Source: Chloromonas sp. AAM2
Lineage: Eukaryota > Chlorophyta > Chlorophyceae > Chlamydomonadales > Chlamydomonadaceae
DNA: 62,868 nt
Assembly (NCBI GenBank): GCA_004335635.1
Contig: QAXH01006553.1
Coordinates: 1 to 62,868 of the forward strand
Direction of reading: 5' to 3'
The position numbers were made by a program, and so were the translations under genes. This document shows, piece by piece, positions 23,348 to 34,962 of this stretch (position 1 is the stretch's first letter; every line of letters begins with the position of its first letter). The notes below the pieces were generated by a model. That model saw only the letters and a list, made by a program, of their open reading frames with translations. It searched no databases and was not told the DNA's origin.

Positions 23348-23876
23348 ATATAGAGTCAATGACATGCATTATCCTGATTACCATATGGCATCGGGCCGAA
23401 TTCGTGCGTGGACAAGCAGCCAAACGTCTTAGGTGCTGCGCTCCTGGTGTGCTGACACGGCTGAAAGGCAACATGTGTTCTGAAGCTGCTTTACCATCTC
23501 GGCGTTTGCCACAAGTAACAATGCAATAAGTCCCCTTGCCCACATTATCATGCACGCACAACAGACGGCAAGAGTCAAAAGCATGTACGTTAAAACACGT
23601 TCAAAACCTTGAGACAACACCATCAACTGGAAGTTTCTTGCAGCTCAAAGTATCAATCACGGTTGCTCGCAATGGCTAAGTTCTAATAGCAGGTGGTGAA
23701 GGAGCTCCACGAATTTTGGGCCTAGCAGGGCACAGCCGTCCTGATTGCTCAGTTGCGTGATCGCCATGGACTGGTCCAACATAATCCTGACCATTAGCAA
23801 ACGCCATCTTCAAAAGAAATGATTGCTCTTGAAGATGGGTTTGCTACTGGTCAGTATTATGTTTGACCTGGATTAA

Positions 23877-26800
23877 TCAGCCGCTCTGCGTGTTGTTGAA
23901 ATCGTAATAGGTCACCTCATCGTCAGTGCTCCGTTCACCAAACGGCAGGCCAAACTGGCACGACTCCGGGTACACCGGGCACCATGGGCCCAGCGTGCTG
24001 TTGCCAGGGTTGGCCAGGCCGTAGAAGGCTTGGGTTGGAGCTCCGCGTGTGCGCACAACCCAGGCGTGCAGGCAGGAGCAGCCTGCCTCGGTGCGTGGTG
24101 ATGGTTGGCAGTAGTCCCAGCGGATTAGGCTACTGCAGAGATGGACGCAAAAACTGACTGTGTTCGTAAGTTTTGCTGGAATATGGTGACACAAGATTGG
24201 CATAATAGGGCTGGCAAACAAAGGAAAGCCACATCGGCTGTAGTTGCAATTTCTTGTACACTGTAGCTGCAGTACAATTTCAAGCTGCTAATTTGTCGCA
24301 TGTGACTGCACATACTTATCGTTATCATTATGTCAAAACATACATACACCACCGAGTTGTTTTGTTCTACATGCACACGAGCGAACCTGAAATATTCTAC
24401 CATTGAATGGCAATGGACACTAGGTGCCTCCATGTTCAGTTCAGCTGCCCGCTTGTGCGCACAGCGGGTCTTCACGCATCAGGTTGACGCGCGGCCGCTT
24501 CTTCATGGAACGAGCGATCAGGTGACAGGTGCCAGGTGACAGGACAGGGCCGCAACGGCGAGAAGGACCCTGCCCTGGTCCAGATCGTACCTGTCGTCCT
24601 GGCCGTAAGGCTGCCTCACGCACGTCTTAGCGTCCACCTTGCACTGATCACCCGCCCGGTCACCACCGGGATTGGCACAAAAGCCGCCGGTAAACGTGCT
24701 TGTAGTGCCGTTGGGAAGCGTGTGGTTCCACGTGGAGAGGCAACGGCAGCCTGCTGCGGTGATCTGGCTACCTGCGATTGGCAACCATGCGATGACGTGA
24801 GCAGCGAGCGGTTTTGCCGCTACTAGTTGTGCGTTGCGCAAGCATGCTTGGAAGCCATCATGGCTTCAACAGGGGATGAGTTGCGGGGTTTGTCCATGCA
24901 TTTGAACCAGAATTCTCACGCCAGCGGCATTGCTTGCGCCCATCACAAGCAGGCTGTTGACGATCACTGCGCGCTGACGTCCTCAAGCGCGAGACAAGCT
25001 ATGCTCAGCAGCATCATGCTGCACCTCCCAAGCGCTGCTTCTTAATATGAATCGCTTTTAACGCTGACAAACAATGGGTCACTCGCCTGATGTTGACAGA
25101 TTCGACGACGCACGAACAGAACAGTAATCGTACGGCTGCCCAGTGCTGCCCAGGACGCCGGCATGTGTTGACGCGCATGTGCTGATGTCCACCACGCACC
25201 AGGCTACAAGCACAGAGCAGACATGAACGACGGGCGATGGGGCATGCTTCAGGATGTTGAGACGACGACGATTTTGACAACCATCCATTGATCGTCGGGG
25301 CCAAACGATGCCGTCAGCTGCGGCTGGGACCAGCGCCTGCATTGAACCGCGCGGAAATGAAGAGCGGTTCAAAGAGTTTAAACTGTCGCTGATTGTTTGC
25401 CCAACGCACCACGTGAATAATGGCGCGAAAAGGTATGCTGCGACGTTACGCTCAATGATTGCGCCAATGTCAAGATGCGGCTCGTCAATCCAGGATTTGC
25501 GGCTACACGCACCGCTGGCTGAGTGAAAAATCTGTTGCCTATGTTATGTGATAACAGGAAAACATCATGATGTTCATCCAGTCAACCTTCACATATCCGA
25601 CGCACCTCCATTTGGATCATCGTCGGGGTTCTGACACCCGTACTGATCTGCGTCGCCCCAGAATTCCTTCCATGCTGCCTTGCAGACACAGCCAGCCGCG
25701 GTGGTCGGGGTGCCATTTGGTCCAATGCCCGCGGCGGGCTCGACTATTCGTGACAGAGGACCGCAGTAGTCCCTGCAAACACGCGAGAACGTGGGCAGGT
25801 TCTGACCACTGACAGCGCAAGAGCAGCTGTACTTGTCGACAAGGTCTGGTCGTAATTCAATGCTCAACTGTTTTTTCACTGGACGGGCATGCCTTATGTC
25901 CTAGGGGCCCTGGTTGCCTTATCCATCAGCGTCAATTCAGAGAATCAATCCATCAGAGTCAATGCTTGGCTTGCCCCAGTCAAGTGACACATCTGGACCC
26001 AATCTGTAAGTGCTTCACCACACTCCGACACAGCGCCCAGTTGTTGCTGCCCAGTGTGATAGCTCACCATGCCTGTCAGCAAGCGTACACTAGAGCACAT
26101 CTCTTGTTCGGAGGAGAGGTACCGGGTTCTAACCCTGGTTACGTGCGGGTGATTTTCGGTGGTGCTGGATTTACTGGCCTCTAGCCCACCTGTCAAGGTC
26201 TCTAACCTTACTAGTAGAGGCAAACTGAAAAGACTGCGCCCCGCCTCAACCGGCGGCCATGGTAGTGAGCTTTGAGTAAAGGAGGTCTGGCGCCAGAAAT
26301 ACATGGCACAAACAACCCCAGCCTGCCAGGAGAGAAGCAGGAGAAGGGAGCTCAAGGTCGTGAGACATCAGGTATAGAGCCCTGTCATGGGCTTTGTGCA
26401 TTGATGCCCGGCCTCATGATTAACTACGCCTGCAGGCGTCCAATTGCTCTTTTCTTTTCCTAATTGCTCACAATGCGCCAAACGGCGTATACGACTGCTG
26501 GGGCTGGCGGTCACACGTCCGCAAGTCCACCTGACACCACTGGCCCACTGCATGCACCACGCGCAACCAGCAGCCATGCGCTGTGATGAGCCATTGCCAG
26601 ACTCCATGTCTGTTCTCAGAAGCTGCTCACAAGCACACTACACTGAGGTCCGGAAAGGAGCACTTGGCAATTCACTTACCGGTCAACGATAAGTGTTCAA
26701 AACGTCTGTGACCTGCCAACCCTGTTATTACATGTCGACATCAGCGCCCTAAAGAACTACAACAACAAAAGCTTCCAGGCCTCCCATGTATAGATTGTGC

Positions 26801-28573
26801 ATAAAGGACAAAACACCAAACGCTCGCTTCACTGTTGGCTGGCTCTGATGGCATGAAGGGAACTTCCAAGGAAAATGCACTCACCAGGGTCCAAATCAGG
26901 GTTAGCACAGATGCCACCCTGCAAAGTCCTGTTGCCAGAGTACCACGTCCTAGCACATTGGCAGCCAGAGAGGGTACGTCTGTTTGTGGCATTGCCGACC
27001 GGCCGAAAGATGGGCAGAACAGTCGTGGTGTTGCAGTAATCCCAGGGTGATTCAGTGTTTGCAATCCCGACTGGGCTGCCTGTGCAGGTACTGTCGACTA
27101 TTCGGCACCAGGGTCCCTCTGCAGATGATCGTCAGTGGAGCACTTGACGTTAACGGGCATTTGCAAACTGGCTACATCACACATGGCTGTTATCCGGACC
27201 AAGCCATCCCCAGCTGCTTGGCTGTGCTTCCAGGTCATGTGCCTTCAGAGCATCAGCTGGCTTCAGCAGGTGAGTACGAGGCTTACGGGGGTCTTGGTCG
27301 GGATTCCCACACGTGCCGCCTGTGAAGGTTTGACCACGGTATGACCAGGACGGCAGGCACTGACAGCCTGCCCCCGTGCGGACGCCTGCCGCGCTAACAG
27401 TTGACGCTCCTGATGCAAGGGGCCTGGTGAGAGGAGTGAGAGGTGGGGAGAGTGGTGGGCTGACAACGCCAGCGCTTGCATTTGCGTAGCAGTAGTCCCA
27501 GCCATCGTGGAACGTGGTGTTTGGGCCCGCAGGCGGCGATGCGCATGTGCCTGGCAGGATGAAACACCAGGAGCCACGTCGGTCACTGTCGGGGTTCTGC
27601 AGGCAGTGATGCAACCGAATCGAGGTGCCTGAAGTTGTTTTGACAGCTTCTCGCATATTACGCATGTGAATAGACACGTGCCAGTGACACACTGGCTTGT
27701 TTTTGCAGGTGACATTGTTTCCATAGAGGTGGCGTTGTGACGCATTATACCTACTACATTGGGCACAATGCGATTCTGAGCTACGTGTTGTCGTGTAATG
27801 TGGACAAAACGTACCTGGCAAGTGCCTCCCGCAAACGTCATACCTCCGTAACCCCATATGGGCAGGCAACTGCAGCCTGATGCTGTTGTTGCTGCGAAGT
27901 TGACAGACGCACGGGTTCAAGTGAGCAAAAAGTATGGCCATTGTGTCACGGCTGCATACATGCACATGCGCAAAGGAATGAGAAGTGGGTTACATGGGAA
28001 GCCACTGGCTGGTGACGTGCGCCTTACAAGAAGTTTTGCGACCGATCACCTCCCGTGTCGCGTGGCAGGCACACATCCCAGTCTAGGGTCGAAAGGCCTC
28101 CCAGCAAACGCTGCGGCCCGAACTGGCTGGCTGGGGCATAGGCGCAGCTGCTGGTGTCCACGAAACACCAAGGCTGGTTCTGCAGCTCAACAGGAAGGCA
28201 GATCGTCATGGGCGACGCAACTAGTCCTGCTGTGTACGTAACAACGTAATACTGAACTTACAACGTAATACTTCAGCAAGCTCGACAGAACAGAGACGGC
28301 TGATTCCGATCCGCACCTGCGTGCCCTCAATGCCCCAGCTGCAGTTGCCCTCAAGTTGAAGACCTTCACCCGCGTACCACAAATCCTTACAAGAGCATCC
28401 AGAGTATGTTTGTGTCGTGCCTGAATTGTGAAGAACAACTCCCGCTTGTATGCGTTTGACATTCATGCGAGATCATCTGGGGCCGCGGGGCCGTGACGCA
28501 ATCAACACCAACCCGAGGACGTCACAAGGAGCGCCATGAGAGTCAAGCCTAGAGTCGCCATCTTCGCAAACAT
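23877..28573 (-). CDS. Secreted protein of seven kringle-like Cys-rich repeats
   Basis: Eleven minus-strand exons join in phase: 28573-28513, 28420-28317, 28179-28050, 27891-27815, 27596-27287, 27118-26885, 26547-26493, 25772-25606, 25203-25114, 24771-24591 and 24132-23877. They give 554 residues: a signal peptide (MATLGLTLMALLVTSSG) and then seven repeats. Each repeat runs G-C-x-C-x3-W, then G-x-C-x-NPD-x-D, a WC pair, a short C-containing loop and W/Y-D-Y-C. Examples are GCSCLPIWGYGG, GGTCQNPDSD, GSWCFI and GWDYC. The NPDxD...WC...DYC half resembles the end of kringle domains; the N-terminal GCxCxxxW half does not. Repeat 1 has DVC for DYC and no NPD, repeat 6 has QC for WC, and repeat 7 loses the final Cys. 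No C-terminal TM is visible, so it is probably secreted. Function unknown. Confidence 0.82.
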
Positions 28574-29282
28574 TGGGCGTTGAGCGAGGACGCAATCGCC
28601 AAGCGCGGCGGCTGGCGTGCCAATTTCCAGTCTGATCAACTGAAGTTTGGAAGAGGCAAAATAAACTGAACTGTGTAAGGTGCGCATTTGCCTTTTCTGA
28701 AACCCGCGATCAACCCAAACAGCGGAATACCTCGTGATGATCTGGGCCGGGCATATTATTTGACATCAAGTCACTCCCAGTGAGTGAAAACGCAGTGAGG
28801 TGGCGTCGCAGCCTGTGGACGTGCATCATGGTGCTCACTCCCTCCTTGTAATTGGCGTCGATTGTTTTGTGCATTGACGCTCAGGACGTTGCTATGGAAT
28901 CAACATGCTATCATTCAATGATTGAATCAGCCATTGTCGCATCGTGCATAGCAAATCGTCGCATTGTTCCTTGACACCAGTGGAAGCCAATCATCCCGTC
29001 CGAGCAATCTTATTCCACCGGAACGTCCAAGCTACTGAACGTCCAAGTTAATGAAATGAGCGCCAGCAGGCCTTTGCAATCCACATTGTTACAGGAGGGA
29101 AGGGATTCCAATCCGTTCAACTTACAAGTGAAGAAGATTGCGACACACCGGGATAGTAATGGTGGTGGCCAACCCCTCCAAGTGCAATCCTGACCGCAAA
29201 CTTCATAATGGAGCTGGTCACCAGATGTGTAGCTGTGTTACCCTTGTTGTACCGTTACCCTCACTGTTCACTCAGTGCAAAC
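28574..29282. promoter_or_regulatory. Divergent intergenic region with dispersed repeat
   Basis: It lies upstream of the kringle-like gene (-) and of the candidate gene at 29283 (+). It must hold the kringle-like gene's promoter. Dispersed-repeat copy 4 occupies its right end. No other feature was recognised. Confidence 0.4.
29093..29200 (+). repeat. Dispersed repeat family, copy 4
   Basis: GGGATTCCAATCCGTTCAAC, TTACAAGTGAAGAAGATTGC, GACACACC and GGATAGTAATGGTGGTGGCC follow the family order with a few substitutions. Confidence 0.8.
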
Positions 29283-29919
29283 ATGACGTCACCCTTGGCG
29301 GCTGCCTTGTTCCTGAGGTGTGCGCTGATTCGTGCCTGTCCTGATGCGGAACCACAACAGGGCCTCCTGGCATCTGCTGCGCCTTGCCCTTATGCACTAC
29401 CCAGTGTGTGTGCGTGTGCCAACCTTGTGCTCTTATCTGTTTGCAGGCGCTGAGCCTGTTAGGCGCGTCCCTGGTCGAACCCGTCTGGTGGAAGGTGGGG
29501 GCGGCCAAGGCACAGGGAAACCTCACCTTCAACTGGTGCGTGCAATTCCATCACACAAGCAATGCAGGTTTGCACTGAGGCACATGTTCAACAGACTTTG
29601 GACAGGTGAAATCCTGCCTTTGTTGTTGACACTGCTCTGCCTAACCTAGATAAGGACAAGTTCGCAGAGACCGCATTAACAACGGACTTGCCTGTCGACC
29701 ATGCCCTGTTAGCAAATGCAACCTTCTCATCTGACATGCAGGGGCGTACAAGGACACGAGGTCATAATATGACGCGGATGCTGACCCACATTTTGCGACC
29801 AAGGAAGTTGCAGGGGTGTGGCCTCGGGCTACAGTACATTCGACCTTGTTCTGACTATGCAACAGTGGTTGCAAAACCGTGCTGGGTTCGAGTTACGCAC
29901 TGATGTTGGGACGTCATGA
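29283..29919 (+). CDS. Small candidate gene, unknown function
   Basis: Exons 29447-29535 and 29814-29919 join in phase 2 and read ALSLLGASLVEPVWWKVGAA ... NLTFNWGVASGYSTFDLVLT ... VGTS and a stop. Their composition is more protein-like than the alternative frames. The first exon is uncertain: a Met at 29283 (MTSPLAAALFLRC) could splice with a GTGTGT donor near 29405, giving about 105 residues with a hydrophobic N-terminus. No family was recognised. The frame 29332-29649 overlaps and cannot be excluded. The gene would be head-to-head with the kringle-like gene and tail-to-tail with the apyrase gene. Confidence 0.4.
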
Positions 29920-30465
29920 ATGTCGCAAGGCCATGACACTGCTGTTGGGTCGACAAGACCATGATGTCGTACCACTCTGTTGCAAATGCTGGTACTCAGT
30001 TCAATGTCTAGAGCCGATATGGGCATATGGGCATTAAATTCTGTGTTTTGCAACAGAATCAGCTGGATTTTGTATCGCAGTAGAAGACAATCAAGTGCCA
30101 AGGAATTGGTGAAACACGTGATCCAAACCACCAGCACCACAAGCAGGGTTTTGATCACATCAGTCCTTTGCTAGCGCTATACTGAGATTTGCAAGGTCAT
30201 GTCGTTTGTAATGAGTCACATTTCAACATAATGGTGATGCCAGGGCAAGGCGGCTTATCACAGCCTGCGTGGCACTGCAGTCACTAGTTGCAGCTGACAC
30301 TGGTTCAGGAGAACATTCAGGCCCTCATGGGATTCATACGCATGAATTTGTTTCTCTGTTGGGCTGATCGGTTACCACTGTTGGGCCTATCTGCTGCGAG
30401 TGCTGCTAAGCTGACCAGCTTTTCGCAGGCATTTCAATTCATGGTACGATCTCAGTTAGCAGCTG

Positions 30466-33400
30466 TCAATGCCCTCGTTTGAGTTCTGTAAATTCCACTG
30501 AACTGCCATTAGTGTGATTACTACCCACTGCTGCGTATGCAGGCCCACGCTGGCCGAACAGCCGACTCCACCATCCGCCCTTTGATCTGCTATCCGCTGA
30601 CGCCTTCTTGGCGTTGGCCAGGGCTGCCTCTAAATCTGCCCCAAAGGCATCTTCATCCTCTTCCTTATCTGCTCTCAAGCCTGAACGCTCCTCGTCTGAG
30701 CTGTCATGGCTCCCTCGGCTGAAAATGCCACCGCAGCTGTGGCCGGACATCTGGAGAATGGCGCCCTGCACGCATGGTCAAAAAATAAGCAACTAAATAG
30801 ATAAAAACAAGCACAACAAGTACCATAGCGCTTAACACCCATCCGGATCACTGTCACCGTGTGTTTTGCTTTTCATACGTGCAGAAGCCTTGCTGCCTGG
30901 CGTGACATGAATACAATCATAGCGACACAGCCTCTGGGCAGCTTGTCTGCACGCTAGAGCTGACACCTCTTGCATGATCACGCTGCTAGGTCAAGTTGTG
31001 ACGTACCGCCATGGCCACTATGACTGCGCCCATGATCACACAGCCTATGAGGTAGCCATACGACCAGAAGCTGTTATCATCCTTGTGGCTTGAAGCGTAG
31101 GCGTAGCTAGCGGAGGGGTTGCGCCCCCCTCGGGTGATCACTAGGGTCACAAGCGCCCCCAGCACCCAGTTGACCTCCTTGGGCGCACCATCTGGCAACG
31201 CCTGCAACCAACATAACCGTAGCAACGTCCATGTAACGGCCAGAAACAGTCTCACAGCACCTTGTATCAGGCAAAGCGATCGAACCTCGTATACTGGGTG
31301 GCTGTTGTGGAAGGCATGTTGCCTTGGGACAGTCTAAAAGCCAGCGTCAAGGCCTAGCCGCACCTGTACCATGTTTGAAAAGAGTAGCTGCTGGTCCTTT
31401 TCCGTAAAGTGCATGCTGTTGTGCAGCATGAGATAGGCGTAGGCCGAGCTGAAGCATGTCTTGACCACGTACTCCTGGAACATGGCGAATCAGCAGACAG
31501 CGCAGACTGTACGTTCGTTCAACATGTACTCTGACGGCGTGTTCTTTGCAACCACATGCTTCGGCGCACAATCCAGTTGTGATGGCATCTTGCTCAGTGA
31601 CAGTGTGATAAGCAAAAGTGCTGCATTAACTCAGCAACCAGCGAACAGGTCGTTACAATTCTTCTGCCAGTGCGTCCCTTCTGAGCATATGTTCCAGCCT
31701 TCCCAATCCAAGATTCTGGGTTGGCAACGTGATTGCTGATGAGCATCATGTTCAGTGCCTTCAAGCAACACATGCTTTGACATTGCAAGACTGTGACTGT
31801 GCACTAACCGACTCTAACGTTGCATGCAGGCGGCAGAATACACACGTGCAAGCGAACAAGGGCAGCAGCAATTCACAGTCTGTGCGGGAGCAGATCTGGG
31901 CCCCAATCCATCACCCGAACACTTCAATGTTCTGTACCTTTGGAATGCCCTTGCCCTCGACCATCTCCTTCTCCAGGTCGGCCCACGTCCTGCTGCAGAA
32001 GCGCCCCCCAGCCCTCAGCAGGTCCCCCACAGAGGACAGGCGCAGGGCCGCCGCATCCTCACCATCATCATCTCCAGCGGCAAGGGACCTGGAAGCAGCA
32101 AAACAACTGTGAAAGGAATGCGGAGTCAACTCTGTGCCAGGTTGCTGCAGGCGTGTCATTGCATTCCATTGAAGCCTTTTCTCTCTCTTCATGGTCGCAA
32201 TCAATGGGCCCACCCAATGCAAGATCCCCCATCGCAGCCTCATCTCTTGCTTGCTGGCCGGCCTGCATGCAATGGGCCTACGCCATGGAAGCACCGCACA
32301 GAAGCCGTCGCATGCCGATCGATTGTCAAACGAAATGGTTATGTTCAAATTTGTGTCTGTGCTGCACGACAATGCCCTGCCAAGCCTACAACTCAAAAGC
32401 TTGCTGAGTCGTTTACAGGTGCACCTGTGTCCGCCCATGGCTACCATCTTGAGCGCATTCTTCAGCGCATGCTTCAGCAGCATCTCCTGCTGGGCCTGGG
32501 ACGCCTGCACGGGCAAGTGCTAGGCTGTGGGTGTACAGTGTCTGGAGCTCAGGCTGCTGCAGTGGACAAGGCGTGTTTACTGGTTGCAATGGGCCATTGT
32601 CTCGTGTCGTCTCTGTAAGTTAACACGAGCACACTGGCTGACTAGCATCCTGAGAGGTTACAAAGCCAGGGAGGAAAGGAGGGCCGAGAACAGCTTGTGA
32701 GGCACACAGACTCCAGTACTTCAGCAGATGTATTAAAGCGCACACGCTGGTTGCTTTGCTTGCTTGCCTGCTGCTGTCCGCCCGTCCGCGCTGCTGTGCG
32801 TGTTGCATTTCTCAGCTTTACTCTTGCGGAGACTTGCACCTACGCACCCCTATCGAAAGTACAGCACCCAGCATAGAGTGAAAGCTGGCACGCTGAGCTC
32901 CCCGGTGAATCATCAGCCCTTCGTCAGCTTTCAATGACGTCCATCAAGCTCACCACCACATCCGCCCAGTCAATCTCTGGCTCCAGGCACATCTCAGCCA
33001 AACACCCAACGCTGAGGATTGAGCGCACAACATCCCGCCATGCACCCACCTGCTCACTGTCCCCAGGCTTCTCTGACTCTGCCGACTTCCGCTTGCCGGC
33101 CCTGCCAGCTCCGCCCGCCCGCACGGGCCGCACCGCCAACACCCTCCGCCTTCCACCCTCCCCACCACGCTCCCCATCACCACCTCCCTCATCTTCATAG
33201 TCTTCCTCACCCTCCTCAACGTCTGCCTCATCAGACTCCTTACTAGCGCCGTTGCTAGTGTCCCCGCCTTTGGTGGCTGGTCTGTCTTGCCCAGTCGGCG
33301 CCTGCTGCTTGCCCCCCTCTGCCTTTCCGGGCTGTTTCTCGCTCGCTTCCTTGCTGTCATCACTGTCAGCACCCTTGGGGCTGCTTGCGGCAGGCTTGCT

Positions 33401-34746
33401 GTCGGCCCCACCCGCCCCGCCCTTGCCCCGCTGCCCACCGGAGGCGGTGTGTGTGCTGTCGCCAGCGGAGTGGGCTACGGCCGTGACGTTGATGCCGTGC
33501 CTGATTCCCAAACGCATTGCGGTGTAGAAGAAGTTCTCAGTAGCAAGGAACGCACCTGCCACACCAGGCAAACAATCCATGCTGTGCGTGTGTGTGTCTT
33601 GTTCAATATTGCAAGCTTTTCATAGCTTTCACAAGATCTTCATCAGCGCTGTGTCAGGCTGTTGCACACTGAAAGAAAGTCAGGCTGTTGAAGCAGTTGA
33701 GGCATGGCCATATGCTGCCAGAGGCCTGGCAGCCCACAAGTCTGAGCTTTCCTCAACGTTTGCTGGCTGCCCGGTTTCACACCCCCAGGCTTACGTCATG
33801 TGCAGGATCGTGCATGTACGTGCGCATGCTGAACGACGCGTAGTCTGCAAAGCCAGCCAATGATCATCCGGAACCTGCGTCCTGAGCTTGGCAGAGCCCA
33901 TAATCCAGCCATGTGGGTCTCCATCGTCAAACAAAATCCCGTCCCAAAACATTTGGAAATCCCTAGCCCCTGCCACCTACCTGTGAGGTTGGGCAGGTAT
34001 GCGCCCGCAATGGAGCACTGGTCGTGCTTGCACGTGACGTTGGGCAGGGCGTTGGCCAGCAGGTGCAGGCAGGAGGTGAAGTTGCCAGAGCCCACAATAC
34101 CGGACGAGTGCTTGTACCTGCGCATGGGTGGTGCAGAGCACACCGCGTCGTCATACAAGTTTGGCAGTATTTGCAATCACTCACAGTAGTGCATGTTGAT
34201 ACCAGCCATGTGTTGTGAGGACTACATGGCAGCAGTACGCAACACTTTTGGATGCTTTGTGTGACCCATGTGGTGCCAGCACTGGCTGGTATGTGTGCAG
34301 TCCTTGCAAGGCACTGTGCAGGAAGGATTGCCATCGAGTACTGTGCTGCACATGCTGGTGCCATACAGCGCTGCGCAAAACAATGCAATAGGCCACAATG
34401 TGTTTCATGATACAGTTGCCCTTCCTTGCACAGAAAAGATGGCATGCTCGAGTGTGTTGCCGTGCCGAGCACTGTGTGTGATTTCATCCCTGGAATGATG
34501 GCGTGCTTGAGTGTTATCTCACCCTTTAGGCAGGCAAGGGTTGGTGCCTGCTGCGTTCTTAAGGATGGTGGCATTGCGGAAAGCTGTGTCGGCACCATAG
34601 CCCAGGAAGGAGTGCGTGTACAGGGCCGTGGACGAGTCCTTGAGGCCTGCAGAAAGAGCAGAAACGGAGTGAAAGGATGGGCTGTTTTTCTATGCCTGAG
34701 TGTTGTCGAGAATTGCAAGTCTGATAACAATGATAACAGCACAGAC

Positions 34747-34783
<37 letters not shown>

Positions 34784-34888
34784 CAGACAGAGAGACAGAG
34801 ACAGACAGAGAGACAGAGAGAGAGACAAAGAGAGAGAGAGAGACAGAGAGAGAGAGACAGAGACAGACAGAGAGAGAGAGAGAGAGAC

Positions 34889-34962
<74 letters not shown>

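Larger units (their letters stand above)
22486..23876. other. No gene recognised; pentanucleotide and dispersed repeats
   Basis: This is where the missing NDUFV1 exons should lie, but no NDUFV1 motif was found on the minus strand. It contains a TGACA microsatellite (22506-22545) and an inverted copy of the dispersed repeat (about 23272-23347). Confidence 0.6.

Noticed and set aside
26095..26230. GGTTCTAACCC resembling a tRNA B box, with a possible hairpin
   Set aside because: No matching A box or cloverleaf could be drawn; it lies in an intron of the kringle-like gene.
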